NCBI GenBank assembly: GCA_947167075.1
Contig: CAMVGR010000016.1
Coordinates: forward strand, 1 to 47,413
Length of the DNA: 47,413 bases
Direction: 5' to 3'
DNA from: an uncultured Bacteroidales bacterium
GTDB taxonomy: Bacteria; Bacteroidota; Bacteroidia; Bacteroidales; P3
The notes under the pieces were generated by a model. The model was not told the origin of the DNA and did not search any database. It saw nothing but the letters and a program-made list of their open reading frames with translations. A program made the translations under genes and the position numbers. Of this stretch, positions 45,414 to 47,413 are shown in pieces; positions within the stretch are counted from its first letter, which is position 1; every line of letters begins with the position of its first letter.

Positions 45414-46259
45414 TTAGTAGGACATACGGTTCAGTCGGCGCCAGCTTAAGGCACCGAAGAGGGCTGCGAGCAGCACGTTGAGGCCTATACCGATGCCGAA
45501 GGCCCAGTTGACCATCTCTTGGGTATTCATGCGGTCGGGCAGTTGCATGAACCAGTCCATGAAGCTGCTGTCGGAGAAGATGGCCACCGTCACCGGCATC
45601 AGCACAATGCTGAGTGTGAAGTTGATGACATAGAGCCAGAGGATGGTCTGCAGCACCTTGTGGCGTTTGAAGATGGTGCTGGTGAAGATGAACATCAGCA
45701 CGGTGGAGATGTAGCCTATCCACCAGGCCACCTGCCACATCCAACCGAAGTGCAGGAAGGCCTCGGCCCCCTCCTCGGCGGCGGCATACTCGCTCAGTCG
45801 AGATATATCGAATGTGAAGGGGAAGCCCATCTCGCCCTGCCATATCCACTCCTGCCACGGGCCGAAGGGCAAGGCGGTGAGGAACACATCGAGCACCAGG
45901 CTGCCCAGGTAGACGGCCAGCGGGCACACGACGAGCGAGAAGAGCAGCGCCGAGCAGAACTTCTCCCCTTTCGAGGCGGGGAGCATGGCATAGTAGATGC
46001 CCTCGTTGCGGAGGTTCCACGTGCGGTACATGCGCGAGGGGGCCATGATGGCGGCGATATAGGCCACGCACTCAATCATGATGAGGCGTATGTCGGCCGG
46101 CATCGAGGCATCGCTGCCACCGATGACAGTCATAAACAGCCACACCGCGAAGGGCAGCGCCGCCAGGATAATCATTGTGGTACCGAACATCGGCCACATA
46201 TTGCGAAAGTCTTTCGCTACGACTTTACAGAAACGGTTCCAGTCAAATGTATTGTTCAT
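45414..46259 (-). CDS. ABC transporter permease-like membrane protein (paralog 2)
   Basis: A 281-residue inner-membrane protein with about six hydrophobic segments. A shared signature, YYAMLPASKGEKFCSALL followed by LVVCPL, also occurs in the upstream protein at 46287, so the two are paralogs that probably form a heterodimeric exporter channel with the ATPase encoded at 47129. The ends also match (SWRRLNRMSY and SWRRIKRMGY). Substrate unknown. It starts 27 bp after its paralog and ends 15 bp before the regulator gene. Confidence 0.85.
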   Translation of the reverse strand: MNNTFDWNRFCKVVAKDFRNMWPMFGTTMIILAALPFAVWLFMTVIGGSDASMPADIRLIMIECVAYIAAIMAPSRMYRTWNLRNEGIYYAMLPASKGEKFCSALLFSLVVCPLAVYLGSLVLDVFLTALPFGPWQEWIWQGEMGFPFTFDISRLSEYAAAEEGAEAFLHFGWMWQVAWWIGYISTVLMFIFTSTIFKRHKVLQTILWLYVINFTLSIVLMPVTVAIFSDSSFMDWFMQLPDRMNTQEMVNWAFGIGIGLNVLLAALFGALSWRRLNRMSY

Positions 46260-46286
46260 AATGGTTTAAGGTTTAAAGTTTAAGGG

Positions 46287-47132
46287 TCAGTAACCCATTC
46301 TTTTTATTCTTCTCCAACTGTAATAGACGAGCAGGGTGATGAGCAACACCTGCATGCCGAGGCCGATGTTGTTCACCCAGCCATAGATGGAGCCAGTAGC
46401 AACATTCATTACACGGTCGGCAAGGTCAATCTCTATGCCCGAGTCAGCGACAAGCCACGCAGTAACGAGAACCGAGACGACGCTCACCACGAAGCCGATG
46501 CCGAAGAGGCAGAGCATGGTCAGCGCGGTCTTGCTCTTGCGGAAGAGCGTGTTGCCGAAGACGAAGGCCATGGCGAAGAGGATGTAGCCGAAGATGGCAA
46601 CCATATAGGCACGCACACTGTATATCGCCGGCAGTCCCTCGTAAGGGTTGATACCAAAGTGGCTCAGCAGGTTGTCGGTCTGCCACAGGTAACCCTCGTT
46701 GACGTGCAGCGGCAACAGCGTTATCAGCGTGTCGACCACAAAGGCACCACAGAATGTCAGCAGCGGGCATATAACAAGGGTCATCAGCAGCATGGAGAGA
46801 TACTTCTCCAGCTTCGAGGCCGGCAGCATGGCGTAGTAGGAGCCACCCTTCTTCTGGTTGACGGCATTGTAGTGCACCTCTGGCACCAGACAAGCCATAA
46901 GGCCAGCCATAAAGAGCAGTATATACCACCGCACCCATACCGGTACACCAGCGGTTTGTGCTCCCATTAGTATGGGGACAACGCTGATGACCACGGGCAT
47001 GAAGGCAAACGAGATGATGTTAATCCCCATATTGCCTGTGCGCTCGCCGCTGCGGAAATTGCGTGGGCTGAGCCTCCGGATATCGTAAGCCAGCACCTTG
47101 CCGAAGCGTTTAATGTCGAAAGTCTGACTCAT
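46287..47132 (-). CDS. ABC transporter permease-like membrane protein (paralog 1)
   Basis: A 281-residue inner-membrane protein, the same length as its paralog, with about six membrane segments and the signature YYAMLPASKLEKYLSMLL then LVICPL. It begins with a cytoplasmic stretch FDIKRFGKVLAYDIRR, parallel to FDWNRFCKVVAKDFRN of the other. The ATG overlaps the ATPase stop by 4 bp. The pair with ATPase and YtrA-type regulator fits an ABC-2-like exporter for antibiotic or envelope-stress defence, but no substrate can be read. Confidence 0.86.
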   Translation of the reverse strand: MSQTFDIKRFGKVLAYDIRRLSPRNFRSGERTGNMGINIISFAFMPVVISVVPILMGAQTAGVPVWVRWYILLFMAGLMACLVPEVHYNAVNQKKGGSYYAMLPASKLEKYLSMLLMTLVICPLLTFCGAFVVDTLITLLPLHVNEGYLWQTDNLLSHFGINPYEGLPAIYSVRAYMVAIFGYILFAMAFVFGNTLFRKSKTALTMLCLFGIGFVVSVVSVLVTAWLVADSGIEIDLADRVMNVATGSIYGWVNNIGLGMQVLLITLLVYYSWRRIKRMGY

Positions 47133-47413
47133 GCGAACAACTCTTTGATACGTTCTTTGTTGCGCAGCACGGCGTTGAAGAGGGCCTCGATGTTGAGCTG
47201 GCTCTCCTCGCCACTCTCATTGGCCACCACGTTCATGTAGCCGCCGGGCAGCAGTTCGCTGTAGAGGGCATCCGGGCGCTCCGCACCGCCGTACTCGAAG
47301 AAGAGCTTCTCGGTGATCTTCTGTACCGAGGCATCGAGCAGCACAGCGTTGTGGCTCAGGATGACGATGGGGTCGATGAGGTTCTCCACATCCTTCACCT
47401 GGTGGGTGGAGAT
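47129..47413 (-). CDS. ABC transporter ATP-binding protein, C-terminal part (cut by window edge)
   Basis: The last 95 codons of an ATPase whose start lies beyond the window. It opens in the window with ISTHQVKDVENLIDPIVIL, which contains the switch His (H-loop) of ABC ATPases, then a C-terminal accessory region (VQKITEKLFFEYGG, LLPGGYMNVV) and a tail ending KELFA. The Walker A and B and signature motifs are outside. It is the first visible gene of the exporter operon. Confidence 0.88.
   Translation of the reverse strand: MSTHQVKDVENLIDPIVILSHNAVLLDASVQKITEKLFFEYGGAERPDALYSELLPGGYMNVVANESGEESQLNIEALFNAVLRNKERIKELFA

Overview
The window reads as a chromosomal segment of a Bacteroidota bacterium, most likely order Bacteroidales. 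Signs of this are repeated promoters of the TTTG-N19/20-TAnnTTTG type with little Shine-Dalgarno signal, many small lipoproteins, a VorB-type 2-oxoacid:ferredoxin oxidoreductase, PepD, NhaD, a DPP-IV-like S9 peptidase, a GxxExxY gene and DUF6266-like genes. I cannot name genus or species. No prophage, conjugative element, CRISPR array, transposase or rRNA is visible.

Layout. 1-51 is the 5' part of a tRNA-Asp (minus). 430-3794 holds ribE, an unknown gene and glmS (plus). 3884-10133 is a minus-strand block: cutC, a small outer-membrane barrel protein, a large transglutaminase-like lipoprotein, an ECF sigma factor, a membrane protein likely to be its regulator, and two lipoproteins. 10471-17832 (plus) carries an acyltransferase, purL, SDR, EamA transporter, Nudix, TfoX-like and GNAT genes. 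18238-22090 (plus) carries an unknown gene, an antitoxin/PIN-toxin pair between 53-bp direct repeats, a DNA-alkyl transferase, an aldose-epimerase-like gene and a DUF3298-like lipoprotein. 22522-30384 (plus) holds a COG0523 GTPase with a His-rich loop, pepD, two small lipoproteins, serS, and a flavodiiron protein with its flavin reductase-rubredoxin partner. 30471-33771 (minus) holds an S9 peptidase, the GxxExxY gene and a polyprenol-phosphate mannosyltransferase. After a DUF6266-like gene comes a four-gene ferredoxin oxidoreductase operon (minus, 34959-37842). 38474-43757 (plus) is yidC, nhaD, a lysozyme-fold candidate and a lipoprotein. The right end (minus) is an ABC exporter operon with a GntR/YtrA-type regulator, cut by the window edge.

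The most unusual feature is not a gene. At least fourteen places hold decayed short tandem arrays with strictly odd periods of 7, 9 or 11 bp. Members differ in sequence but keep the period exactly, and most fold back: an arm, a short spacer, then an arm in the opposite sense. They lie between genes, between cistrons of one operon, and in frame inside proteins (the transglutaminase at three sites, PurL, the COG0523 GTPase). In one case the spacer between two opposed 9-bp arrays is an entire gene, the GxxExxY predicted nuclease-fold protein, bracketed by a perfect 24-bp inverted repeat. This resembles the link between REP sequences and RAYT proteins, and it is my main candidate for an undescribed system. 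Two related DUF6266-like genes also each start just after an 11-bp array.

Functional groupings: cofactor and cell-wall precursor synthesis (ribE, glmS), purines (purL), redox and oxygen/NO defence (flavodiiron protein with rubredoxin), anaerobic 2-oxoacid oxidation (ferredoxin, VorB and partners), membrane biogenesis and ion balance (yidC, nhaD), and an ECF-sigma-linked envelope module.
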